Source of the DNA: Agelas oroides
Lineage: Eukaryota > Porifera > Demospongiae > Agelasida > Agelasidae
Reading direction: 5' to 3'
Assembly: GCA_949130485.1 (NCBI GenBank)
Contig: OX422185.1
Coordinates: 867,804 to 931,803 of the forward strand
Length of the DNA: 64,000 nt
In this document: piece after piece, positions 11,168 through 20,446 of the stretch
How positions within the stretch are numbered: the first letter of the stretch is position 1
How the letters are laid out: each line of letters opens with the position of its first letter
The notes under the pieces: generated by a model
What the model saw: only the letters and a program-made list of their open reading frames with translations
The model's database searches: none
What the model was told of the DNA's origin: nothing
Position numbers and translations under genes: made by a program

Positions 11168-12460
11168 TTACAGGGATTCTTGCTGGCTCAGTAGGGGGAG
11201 TGGTTCCCTCTGAGCCATCATCGATATGCAGTTCCAGAGGACTTGCTGTAACATCATCTGCTGAGCTGGATTGCAGTAAACTTGCCCCTGTCCATAACTG
11301 GGAACCCCTCCTTCGATTCCAGGTGACTCCACTGCTTGACCTCTCACTTCTGTTGCTTGTACTCCTGGCTGCCTCTCCACTGGCTTTTGCGCACTTGTTT
11401 TTGCTTGTCCGTTTTTTGGAGTCTCCCCCTGTGCAACTTGAATCTGTGACTTTACCACTGATGTCTTCTCTTGCGCTCCCCCGTTTTTTGGACTCCCCTG
11501 TGCCTTCCTTCCGCCTTGCCCCTGCATGTTTTTATTTGGTCCTTTAGCAACCCCGTTTATTGACTTCCTACCAGTCTTCTCAGGCCATCCACTCGTGGTC
11601 CTGTACGGCCTCCACCCTTTCCGTTCCCTTTTTAAAATGATGGGTTTGCCAATCAAGTTACTGACGTCGTTTCCTGTGGTAGAGACCTGCACTCCTAGCG
11701 TCTCATGTATTTTCACTGGTGACTGTGCTTGAGCTTGGTTTTCTGTCTGGTTCTCCAACTGAAGGATTTTTCTACTGAGCACCTCCAACCTTCTATCCCT
11801 GTGTTCAACGTCTCTTTCCAGAACTTCTATCCGCTTCATCAGATGAAGTAGCAGCTCCACCATCTGAGGGGGTTGTTCTATCAGCGACTGTTCAACGATG
11901 AAAACGTCTTTGCACTTCCTTGCCCCCAGCTGCGTCATAACTTCCTCCTTCATACTCAGCACCGAATTTGACACGTTGGTATCTGTCACTTCTCTCTCAC
12001 TTCTCGCTTCTCTGTACCGTTCTTTTATCGCCGCCTCAACCTCCTCCCCAGTAAACACGCCTCTCTGTGAGCGAAAATTCTCGACGACGTCTCTCACAGC
12101 CTGTTCACGCGCCGCTTTCCTTTCAGCCCCACCCTTCTTGCTCTCTACTGTTCGCTCAGGGCCGTCACTCTCTCCCTCGCTGAACTTCTGGCGGTCTTCG
12201 CTCACCATCTCATCTGCTCTCCGGTCACTACAAGCTTCCTCTATTCTCTTTAGGTCTTCCTCAAACTCCTTCGCACACTTTTCACACCTCCATTCTTCAT
12301 CCGAACTCCCAAGCTGGCATAGCTCTCCTTCGCTCAGGCCACCACACCCACAATGGTACCATTTCTGACATCTTCCTTCGCAAAAGATACCATTCCTCAC
12401 CGTCTTATTGCACTTTCCACACTTTCCACACGAGTTCACCTGCTTCGCCATGTTCGTCAA
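11168..12460 (-). CDS. LINE ORF1 with PHD-type zinc finger
   Basis: A 430-codon open frame ending 80 bp before the ORF2 frame begins, on the same strand: the usual ORF1-ORF2 order of a non-LTR retrotransposon. The N-terminus carries a Cys4-His-Cys3 PHD-like finger (CGKCGKCNKTVRNGIFCEGR, then WYHCGCGGLSEGE and WRCEKC). It is followed by a charged stretch, a coiled-coil-like LLHLMKRIEVLERDVEHRDR, then RLEVLSRKILQLENQ, and a basic, low-complexity, Gln-rich tail. ORF1 proteins bind the element RNA; PHD fingers in ORF1 are known in CR1-like elements. The frame is intact, in contrast to ORF2. Confidence 0.85.
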   Translation of the reverse strand: MTNMAKQVNSCGKCGKCNKTVRNGIFCEGRCQKWYHCGCGGLSEGELCQLGSSDEEWRCEKCAKEFEEDLKRIEEACSDRRADEMVSEDRQKFSEGESDGPERTVESKKGGAERKAAREQAVRDVVENFRSQRGVFTGEEVEAAIKERYREARSEREVTDTNVSNSVLSMKEEVMTQLGARKCKDVFIVEQSLIEQPPQMVELLLHLMKRIEVLERDVEHRDRRLEVLSRKILQLENQTENQAQAQSPVKIHETLGVQVSTTGNDVSNLIGKPIILKRERKGWRPYRTTSGWPEKTGRKSINGVAKGPNKNMQGQGGRKAQGSPKNGGAQEKTSVVKSQIQVAQGETPKNGQAKTSAQKPVERQPGVQATEVRGQAVESPGIEGGVPSYGQGQVYCNPAQQMMLQQVLWNCISMMAQREPLPLLSQQESL

Positions 12461-12556
12461 TTAGTTGCCGTATTAAAGGCAAAGAGAGATCCATGGGTCT
12501 TTCTGAATTCCGGTCTGTACCAACTAGCTGAGCTCTTGCATTGGAGCAGAGGATAT

Positions 12557-13056
12557 AGGTATCCAACCTGAAATATGAAGTGTGCACATTGATTCCAAAA
12601 CAGTGATTTCATTAAGAGCCAACCCAGGTAGCTAAGAACGAAACAACAGACGGATCAGGTTCACATGACGTGTCAATTTTATTTGGAAACAGCGCACTTT
12701 TCTGGAAGTGGTAGGTCACAAATAATGGTATACGTGACCAACATCAAGGGTCTAGTTATTCAAAGGAAAAACTTACCCTCACAGATGTATTACTCACTGT
12801 CATGTTAACAGTAGTCTCACTTGCAGTGGTCAGTGGTCTGGGAGCGAAGTAATTTTATCGGTTACGGCAAACTTACATTTTTGGGTCACATACCATTTAT
12901 TGGAACTTACCACTTTCGGAAAAGTGCACCAATCCTGAAAAAAATGACATGCAAACCCGATTTGTCTGTGGTTTATTTCTTACTTGGGTGGGCTCTTATG
13001 AAAAGCACTGTTTTGGAATTAATGTGCACACTTTCATATTTCAGGTTGGACACCCT
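12557..13056. mobile_element. 500-bp element with long inverted repeats, copy A
   Basis: Left end GGTATCCAACCTGAAATATG, right end TTTCAGGTTGGACACCCT; arms of about 180 bp are inverted copies (both contain ACCTGGGT / ACCCAGGT, CCAAAACAGTG, and GAAGTGGTA / TACCACTTTC). Closely related to the copy at 36993-37492, which has a 9-bp target duplication. Here no duplication is visible and the left end is altered, adjoining the LINE 5' end. Confidence 0.8.
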
Positions 13057-13134
13057 AACGTTGTTCATTTCTCAAAGCCTTTACTTTGCATAGTGAGTAA
13101 GAAGTACCCACAGTCACATACTGAAGTACCTGCT

Positions 13135-13200
13135 TAGTCTCGTGAGCCAGTCGTATTATCACTGGAAATAAAGATAAAATACAGCTGGCTCGTGAGACTA
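13135..13200. mobile_element. 66-bp TAGTCTC-family foldback element
   Basis: TAGTCTCGTGAGCCAG at the left and CTGGCTCGTGAGACTA at the right form a near-perfect inverted repeat around a short loop. The flanks GTACCTGCT / CTCCCTGCT match at 7 of 9 positions, a worn 9-bp duplication. Confidence 0.75.
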
Positions 13201-14367
13201 CTCCCTGCTCTACCATGAATATGACAGCAGTCAATCTATGAGTAAAGGACTAGCAACCAACAAGATCTATTTCATACAAGGGGATTAGTTGGGTGCTTGT
13301 CCAACTGCAGGGAGAACTCGTCAGTCTCACAGGGTTCAGAGGTATGTATAGGGCTCTCACTTCTGACACCATCACATCTCTCTCACCCTCCCTTTCACAT
13401 TCCTCACAGGGTATTCAATGTAATGTTTACTCTCTCTCTCCATTGTCTCTCCCTTCCTCTGTGTTACTGAGCTGCTGAGTGATGCCCCTTTGTCTTCATA
13501 AGAAAGGGAACAGCAAGTGATACTAGGGGGAGAGGTAAAATCTGTTCATATCATGTCCAACCGAAGGTGACAATGCTCAGCAGGTATGACATGCATGGCT
13601 GGTTTGCTGGTTCAATTTGTTCATGTAATAAGTCACTCTGTCACTGACACTCATTAAGATTTAGTCCCTCCCTGACACACCCTCACACACTCTCAGTCTC
13701 CCTCGGCTCTAGTTTCCAGGAGTCCCTCACTTTTCATCATGAGCAACATAACAGGATGGCACATCACAACTCCCAGGTGAGCAGGCTACAATGGCATATG
13801 GTTCATACCAGCCACCCAACATATACATTGGAAAGGCTTTAGCCTGGGAATGAGGTTACTTGTGTATGCAGCAGCTAGCATGTGTTGACAGCTAGTGACA
13901 AACTCAGATTATGTGTATATACATACACGTTGCCCAGAGACACATGTACTGTATAGGTTTGTGCATGGTGTTTGAGAGTGCATATACAGACATAGAGATC
14001 AACAACGTGAAGAAGAGGGCTCAAAGATGGCATGTAAAGCAGGAGGGAGGAGTAGGCCCCAACCAGATCATGCTGTTGAAGAGACTGCCACATATTGCTT
14101 ACCCTTTCTCCCTGTCTCATCAACATACAATAGTCTTCTGAGTGATTCTTATCCACACACTGAGGGGATTTCTACTCAGAACCAACCCCATGAGAGATTC
14201 CTATGTATTACCTTCCCTTTCTTCCTTTTTCAACTTGCTGGGATCAACATACACTAGTGTCTTGGTGATGTTCACTCCTCCTCCTCCTCTACATGTATGT
14301 GCCTCTTTCAATGGTACAGTTCATAATGTGTGATGTGTCAATATCACTTAGGAATTTGATTGTTATG
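13201..14367. other. No gene recognised
   Basis: CT-rich pieces near 13370-13470 and 13670-13720, and an isolated TTAGCCTGGGAATGAGGTTA near 13838 that looks like one arm of a TAGCCTC-type foldback element. Short open frames here have no domain features. Confidence 0.4.
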
Positions 14368-15531
14368 CAGGGCCGTAGGAAGCTAATTTAGAATGGTCCG
14401 GCCACAAATGAGGGATCATGACACCACAGTTTCCACACAAAGTGTGGAGTGCTAGTGGGGTCCCGCCCAGGAAAATTTTGAGATTTTTATGCTTCGTGAT
14501 CAGTTCTGAGGTTCACTTGAGCTTAAATTACAAAATGTATTGACCTTAGCAAGACAGAGACGGCATGCACGTTATGGCAATACACACCTGACTAAGTGAT
14601 GTGCAGGTAGCACACAAAAAGAATAGTTAGTTATAGGCTTACAAGGTCTGATTCACTTAAGTCTGTGTTCGCGGTTAACAAAAGTATTTGCCACATCAAT
14701 TAAATCCAAATTATCAGTTTTTGCTTTGTGAACATGGAGCACAATTAGATGGTTTAGTCTTTCCTGTCCCATAGTGGCCCGTAAGTAGCTCTTCACTCTT
14801 CTCAGAACAGAAAATGTCCTTTCACTTCCTCCAGCCACTGCTGAACTCTGGAGTCATCTTTACCTCTGAGCTTAAGCACTTGTACAAAGTTGCTCTCAGA
14901 TTCTTTATTGTCACCTCTTAGAGCAATATTTTGGCAAGCCAGGAATCTAATGTTTTGGAGGATTTTCAATAGCAGCCTGTTGTCTCTCTTATCACGGGAA
15001 TGAATTTCAGATAGCTGCTCACCAATGTCTCTCGTTGTTTGAGGACGTACTATCATACCCTGTACAGCTTCTTTGTGACAGTCACTACTCTCATGCCTTG
15101 ACATGCTGATTGTGCCATCCTTCCAGTTCCTAAATCTCCTATAGATGAAGGCAGCGTCCTTGTGGCTCGTTATCAGCTTATTTTTTGGTCTGCTGCACAC
15201 CGACAAACGTGGCAAAAAGCGGTGTCTTGTGCTTCATCGTAATGCAGCCATTTGTAGTGGCCGAACCAGCTAGGGTTGAAAGATCGCTTTATAACAGTCT
15301 TTTTTCCAAACTCTCTTTTTGGAAATTTAAAAGTCCTTGGGTTGATGAGGCTCTGCTGCAAATGTACTATCATGCGCATTACTACTAGTCATGCAATTTA
15401 CTGAAAGGTAGCTACGAGCAAATGAACCTCGTGTTTACGCACGTCCATGTACATGTCAATTTACCCGAGTAGTCGCTCGCAAAAAAGGTCCGGCCAAAAC
15501 CGGACCGGCCGGACCGGTTCCTACGGCCCTG
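14368..15531 (-). mobile_element. hAT transposon, internally deleted
   Basis: Inverted termini CAGGGCCGTAGGAAGC and GGTTCCTACGGCCCTG. On the minus strand: 15379-15173 reads the TTF-type zinc finger start (FGHYKWLHYDEAQDTAFCHV, with a following Cys). 15215-14802 continues through FRNWKDGTISMSRHESSDCHK into the DUF4371-like start. 14838-14653 reads the C-terminal dimerisation signature SERTFSVLRRVKSYLRATMG, then ERLNHLIVLHVHK. Most of the catalytic middle is missing and the frame shifts twice, so no active transposase. No convincing 8-bp duplication is visible. Confidence 0.85.
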
Positions 15532-15539
15532 TTATATCA

Positions 15540-16128
15540 GTATTGCAACAAATATAACTAGGTGAATGCACAGCATTGTGGGGGCGAGCGTGAGCTCGAA
15601 TGCGATGGATGCGCAAGTGCGTGCAGCAGAGTGTGAGCGAAGCTGAAGGCCTGGGAACCGCTCCGAGCATGTAGTACATTTCTGCATTTCCAATGCAGCA
15701 ATCTCTGCATGAAACTTCCGCATCTTAGCCTGAACAGAGGGCTGTTCAAACAAAGGCAGCTGTGACTGTTGTCCTCTTTGCCCTTCCCTGTTACGCTGTA
15801 GTCTGGCCTCTCTCTCACTGCCAGTCTCAGCAGCCAACCTGTCCCTCATCCGCTGAAGCCTAACTGCTCTCTCCTCTTCGCTTTCAGTTGCCAGACTCTG
15901 ACGTCGGTTATCGCGTATTTGCCGCAATCTGGCGTCTCTCTCTTCGGCAGTCTGTGAGGCGCGTCTAGCCCTATCTCTTGCTCTCCGCACTCTCAGCCGT
16001 TCCTCTCTCTGTTCCGCGGTTTCAGAGGCGCGACGAGCTCTCTCTCGCTCTCTTCTACGTTGCAGTCTGTCTTCTCTGTTCCGTGATGACTCGGGGACTC
16101 TTGCTGAAGAATTGCTGTACGACTCCAT
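15540..16128 (-). pseudogene. Helitron-type ORF N-terminal region, truncated
   Basis: About 190 codons rich in Arg/Glu with repeated units such as RARRASETAEQREERL and RDRLAAETGSEREARLQ. These are followed by AKMRKFHAEIAALEMQKC and TTCSERFPGLQL, a Cys-pair region. This order (repetitive basic coil then CxxC..FPG) is what I know from N-termini of animal Helitron Rep-helicase proteins. It ends at the hAT element's right edge (15531), so the hAT probably inserted here and the Rep and helicase parts are gone. Confidence 0.6.
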
Positions 16129-16268
16129 TGTAGAACACGTGGCGTCTGCACTATTATTGACGTTACGTGCGTTAAATTGGATAAGTTTAGGATATGCGGC
16201 ACGACGTACGACACATAATATATAATAATATATATATATAAAAGAAAGTCGCCGTTAGCATCGCTAGA

Positions 16269-17143
16269 CTCAGGCGCGTTAAGGACTGGGTCCAGCTGTT
16301 TTGCGCGCGCTGCCTAAATTACCCTTGAGGCGGGCGTTATCTTACCGTAAACAGGAAGGCGGTTGTATCTATGTAAACAATGCGGAACCTTGGAATGCAA
16401 TTAAGTACCTTCGCTATCACTGTACAGATGCACCGTTCAAGGCGTGTACTCTTCCTAACGGTCTTGTTCTTACCTCGTTCGACTAAACGTGATGCGATAC
16501 GCACGTCTGTAACACTAAAAGTCATTCTAGAAAGCGCTTCCAGCAATTTTCAAAGCGGCTGTAGTGGAGTCACGTGCACCATGTAGGTAGCACGTGCCAG
16601 CTACTCTTGAATAAGCCGCATAATGGCCGCTTGGCAGCTCTTTTTCCGGAAGTAACTCATGCGGAATTCTACAGAAGAGAGCTGGAGTGTACTATTGGGT
16701 TTGATGGAGAAGAAATCTAATTGTCTTTGATTTCACCATGGGAAAAGTTCGTAGCTTACCGCTAAAGGTACGAAGTGAAGCTTTAAATGCCCGGTGGGCG
16801 TGGCATATTTGCCAGTTCTAGCGCTCTAGAAAGCGACATCGACTATTCCCACGGATAAAAAGTTGGGCCAGTTGAAATAGAACGTATTGGTGCAAAAAGA
16901 ATCGTGAAATTTTGCTCGCGCGAATTCCGCATATCACGTTTATTGCATTGATATGCCCTGAGGGAGGGGCTTGGTACAGCTAAGTTTGTGGGCGGGGCCT
17001 AAAATTATGTCCCAGTAAACAATAAGGGTGGGGCTACATGTAACAATACTAAACAATTACTTCTTCATTTGTCATAAAGTTGATTCAAATTTTGCCATAA
17101 TATAGCCTCAGAAGCCCTGGACCCAGTCCTTAATGCTCCTGAG
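16269..17143. mobile_element. TIR element with TTAA at both ends
   Basis: Left: CTCAGGCGCG, TTAA, GGACTGGGTCCAG. Right: CTGGACCCAGTCC, TTAA, TGCTCCTGAG. The GGACTGGGTCCAG ends are exact inverted repeats flanked by TTAA, as in piggyBac or Kolobok elements. The inverted similarity continues outside the TTAA, so the true edge may be about 10 bp further out. No transposase seen in the interior. Confidence 0.6.
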
Positions 17144-17732
17144 GAAGTGGGCTCGCTCACGCTCGCCCCGATTATCCCACCCTGCCTCTTCATCTTTCCC
17201 CCCTTTCCCCCACTCTTCCTGTCTACTCCCCCTTCTCCCCCTCCTTTCCATTTCCAAAAGTGAAATGGTTAACTACTATTACATCATTCTTCAGAGTTAC
17301 TGTTCATGTAAATAGAACATTATTGGTTACATTCTCCCCGGACAGAGCAGCATGAGCCTGAATGCTCAACATCAGTGGGGAGTGTAACGTTAATTATTTG
17401 ATATTACCCAATAATTATTGTTGGACCTCGCAACCTGCTGCCATATCCCTTATCACCTTCACCCTCAACGTTCAAAGATAAATATGTAAGCTTAAGCTCA
17501 GATTTCACCTGAACCATTATACCAACAGTACTAATAATGGGGAAGTCAGTTGAGAAATTACAAACTTAACAATCAGAATTAGTTTTTTTTCCACACAACA
17601 TGTAATGAAGCCCTCATCATGTACAATCATCCAGTATGCAAATTGTAATCATCATGTACCAACAACTCATATTGAAGAATGTACAATCATGCAGTATGAC
17701 AGTAACACACCACTAGTCTTACAATGCTACAT
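17144..17732. other. CT-rich tract and AT-rich spacer, no gene
   Basis: 17160-17250 is pyrimidine-rich on the plus strand. The rest is AT-rich with a repeated CATCATGTAC...TGTACAATCATGCAGTATG motif near 17615-17700. It lies beyond the stop codon of the death-like exon and may be its 3' UTR. Confidence 0.35.
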
Positions 17733-18127
17733 TTACAGTTCATCTTTGACAGTGGTAGAGTAATCTATGTGTTGCATGTGAGCAATGTTGTTAGCAAGTC
17801 TAGCATTATAGAAAGGATAGTCAGCTAAAACCTTCACTACTTGCTCCCAGCAGGCTCTCCCTGTGTCTAGGTATGCCTCCAGGCACCTCCTTTTCTTTAT
17901 GGTACTGTCTGTGTCTATCATGTTACGAAGTCCGTTGATAACAGCTTTTTCTACCCCTAGGTTTTCACAGAGGGTTTCCCAGTTTCCAATCTCTGCCACT
18001 GCCTTTCCAAGTTCTTGCTTGTTTGAGATACTGTGACAGCCCTCTGCAGCTAGAGGAATAAAAGTATAGGAGAATTTCATTCGTGGTGGCCAAATCCAGT
18101 TTAGCCATGCATTTAGGTCATTGGAAA
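17733..18127 (-). CDS. Terminal exon: death-like domain ending in KDEL
   Basis: The minus strand reads from a TACTTGCCAG acceptor through SNDLNAWLNWIWPPRMKF, a spacer, then a six-helix death-domain-like pattern: GNWETLCENLGVEKAVI, RRCLEAYLDTGRACWEQVVK, VLADYPFYNARLANNIAH. The W..L...LG, 'C..Y..TG...W..VV..L' and 'NARLA..I' spacing is typical of death-fold domains that are numerous in sponges and cnidarians (memory-based). The frame ends STTVKDEL-stop, an exact ER-retrieval tetrapeptide. The start phase (two bases) fits both the transmembrane exon at 20527-20447 and the sushi exon at 19543-19367, so it may be the last exon of the Roc-COR/Ig gene. It could also belong to a separate gene. Confidence 0.6.
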
Positions 18128-18371
18128 CTGGCAAGTAGCCAAGTAAATGACAAAAAAATTATTTTCACCACTGTACCCTAATTGGTTAACGATCTCATTA
18201 ACCTTGCCTTTCTGCACTGCAAGCAATAGAAAGCAAGGCACAGCCTAGAAATGGAGCTTTTCTTCTCTCCTGTTCAGGGTCATTGAGGCCAGGTTCAGTC
18301 TCTGCTTGTCATAGATCTACATACCAGCAAGATTTCTCTAACCAGCTTCAAACTTAATGTGAGCATGCATG

Positions 18372-18490
18372 AACAATCAACGAACCACATCTCCCTTATA
18401 AAAACAGGCCTAGATGTTATGCAAAGTCACCCACTGCGCAGGACACGTTTCGGCCAATACCAGGCCTCATCAGCTGCGCTGGGGTGACCG
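18372..18490 (+). repeat. Dispersed repeat (GGCCTAGATGTTAT ... CCAGGCCTCAT)
   Basis: Contains AATCAACGAACCACATCTCC, GGCCTAGATGTTATGCAAAG, TCACCCACTGC and GGCCAATACCAGGCCTCAT. Variants lie at 48465-48545, 51545-51600, 52020-52080, 52795-52925 and, reversed, 42960-43010. The element class is unknown. Confidence 0.55.
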
Positions 18491-18742
18491 GGAGATGGGG
18501 ACTGCCATATCATGCACAGAATGGAGTCAGGTGGCTGGCCTTATTCAAAAGTCGGTAGAGACTCCACATGTCAGACCTTCCTCTGACTTGAATACAAGTA
18601 TGAACTAGAATTTGACAACCTGTGACTTTCATGCATAAAAAAATGCCAAGGAGTTGCAAGACCCATTATAACTATGATCTACTCTACGCAGGATGTGGGT
18701 AGCAATGTATCAAGGCCACAGAAGAGTAGCCCTGTGGGAGAT

Positions 18743-19180
18743 GGTAGTACCAGCCTGGACCAGCCTGGTCTAGAGAAATCTCTATGGTACATGTATGGTA
18801 GTACCAGCCTGGTCTAGAGAAATCTCTATGGTACATGTATGGTAGTACCAGCCTGGACCTGCCTGGTCTAGAGAAATCTCTATGGTACATGTATGGTAGT
18901 ACCAGCCTGGTCTAGAGAAATCTCTATGGTACATGTATGGTAGTACCAGCCTGGTCTAGAGAAATCTCTATGGTACATGTATGGTAGTACCAGCCTGGAC
19001 CTGCCTGGTCTAGAGAAATCTCTATGGTACATGTATGGTAGTACCAGCCTGGTCTAGAGAAATCTCTATGGTACATGTATGGTAGTACCAGCCTGGACCT
19101 GCCTGGTCTAGAGAAATCTCTATGGTACATGTATGGTAGTACCTGCCTGGTCTAGAGAAATCTCTATGGTAAATGTATGC
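18743..19180. repeat. Minisatellite, 44/54-bp units, nine copies
   Basis: Units read TGGTAGTACCAGCCTGGTCT, AGAGAAATCTCTATGGTACATGTA. Longer units carry an extra GGACCTGCCT step. I count nine AGAGAAATCTCTATGG blocks. Each unit contains the self-complementary AGAGAAATCTCT and GGTAGTACC. Long and short units roughly alternate, suggesting higher-order duplication. Confidence 0.9.
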
Positions 19181-19366
19181 ATGTACGTAGTGGGCCAAGC
19201 ATTAATTTCTGTCTGGAATACGCTATCCGAGTATCTGTTTACACATAGTTATCAACAAAACTCCCATTAGTACACTGAGTACACACGAATGTCTACACTA
19301 AGTGTGTGGCAGTGTGAACTGGACCCCAAAAATTGTTCAAAGGGTAATAGGCAGTTTGCAACATAC

Positions 19367-19543
19367 TTTGACAGGTAGGTCCACTCCCAGACCACATTCC
19401 CGTAGGTTGACATGTGCGAATACTGTCTCCCAACAGGTTGTAGCCGGTATTACAGCTGTAGGTAGCTGTCCGTCCAAATGTTGTTCCAGTAGGGTGACTA
19501 ACTCGACCATTGGCTGGGCTGGACAGAGCACCACAGTCCACAA
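19367..19543 (-). CDS. Sushi/CCP-domain exon
   Basis: A 177-bp exon with a TTTTGACAG acceptor and a GTATGT donor, coding one sushi (complement control protein) module: VDCGALSSPANGRVSHPTG, FGRTATYSCNTGYNLLG, DSIRTCQPTGMWSGSGPTCQ. The four cysteines (DCG, YSC, RTC, PTC), the Trp and the GxxP are in canonical spacing, so this is a secreted or ectodomain module stabilised by two disulfides. Both ends have the same phase (symmetric exon). It therefore could be included or skipped between the transmembrane exon upstream and the death-like exon downstream, or it may belong to another gene. Confidence 0.8.
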
Positions 19544-19694
19544 CTGTCAAAATGAGGAACACAACATGTACTTGTAATGTGCACGTGTGAAAAGTGGAAT
19601 AGATGAACTAATGGTAGCCATTGGCTGTGTTAGCCAACACTACATACAACTGTCAAAATAACGTGTTACAAGATGCAAGGGAAAGGCAATGATA

Positions 19695-20234
19695 TACTGT
19701 AGGCACTGGTTGTTAAGTGCAGCTCTTTATAATTTATTGAGGGTTTTAGCCATCATGTGTTAGGTGCATGCGCTTAATAAATGAACTTTGAACTTTAAGC
19801 GAACGTGTCGAGCAAAACGTGTCAAGTAGTACGAAGAACGAAGAGAATGGCTGAACTAGCACTGGGAAGTAGTTTAGTCAGGAAGCGAAAAAGCTACACA
19901 AGAGAAGAGAAACTGAAGATAGTAAACAACTACTACAACAATGGAAAGAACCTATACCAGACGTGAAAGAAGTTCTCGCAAAATATGAAGAGTGTTCAGT
20001 GCCAGATCTGCTTGTAAATGTGATGGCCATGAATGACGCTCTCTAAAGTACTTGCTTGACGCTCTGCCCTGTTGAACGAGCGATATAACGGAAGCAGCGA
20101 AAACACCGCCCACAATTTTCACACCCATTTAATAAGCGACTATTTGTTGTTAAGCACACGTCCACTGTTAAGCGCATATTTCCTTGCTGTCAGCTGTTAT
20201 AAGCGCATGTGCTTAACAACCAGCACCTCTGGTA
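19695..20234 (+). mobile_element. pogo/Tigger-like transposon, deleted
   Basis: Inverted ends: left TACTGTAGGCACTGGTTGTT, right AACAACCAGCACCTCTGGTA. Inside, the plus strand starts MAELALGSSLVRKRKSYTRE followed by EKLKIVNNYYNNGKNLYQT, the N-terminal Psq/CENP-B-type helix-turn-helix of pogo transposases. After a stop, a C-terminal scrap reads CSVPDLLVNVMAMNDAL. The DDE core is missing. It lies between the sushi and transmembrane exons of the minus-strand gene. Confidence 0.75.
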
Positions 20235-20446
20235 TATTAAGCCACACTCGGGTGTCAAGTCAAGTGCATGTGTGCGTTGTACTTCAGGTACATCAAAATC
20301 TAATGGTAGTCCATTTTTGGGAGGCATGTTCGTAATGTATAAGAAGGAAGGGAGGGAGAGGTATGTTGAACGCAGAGCCATATGGTGCTGAAGCTTTAGT
20401 CTTAGTTTAATATGTTGTGTCATTTCTAAAGTAAGCCATGACTTAC

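Noticed and set aside
12405-12587. Frame overlapping the ORF1 start
   Set aside because: Runs from the neighbouring inverted-repeat element into the LINE 5' end; chimeric and without motifs.
18743-19180. CRISPR-like regular spacing
   Set aside because: Units are whole-unit tandem copies without unique spacers, in a eukaryotic context.
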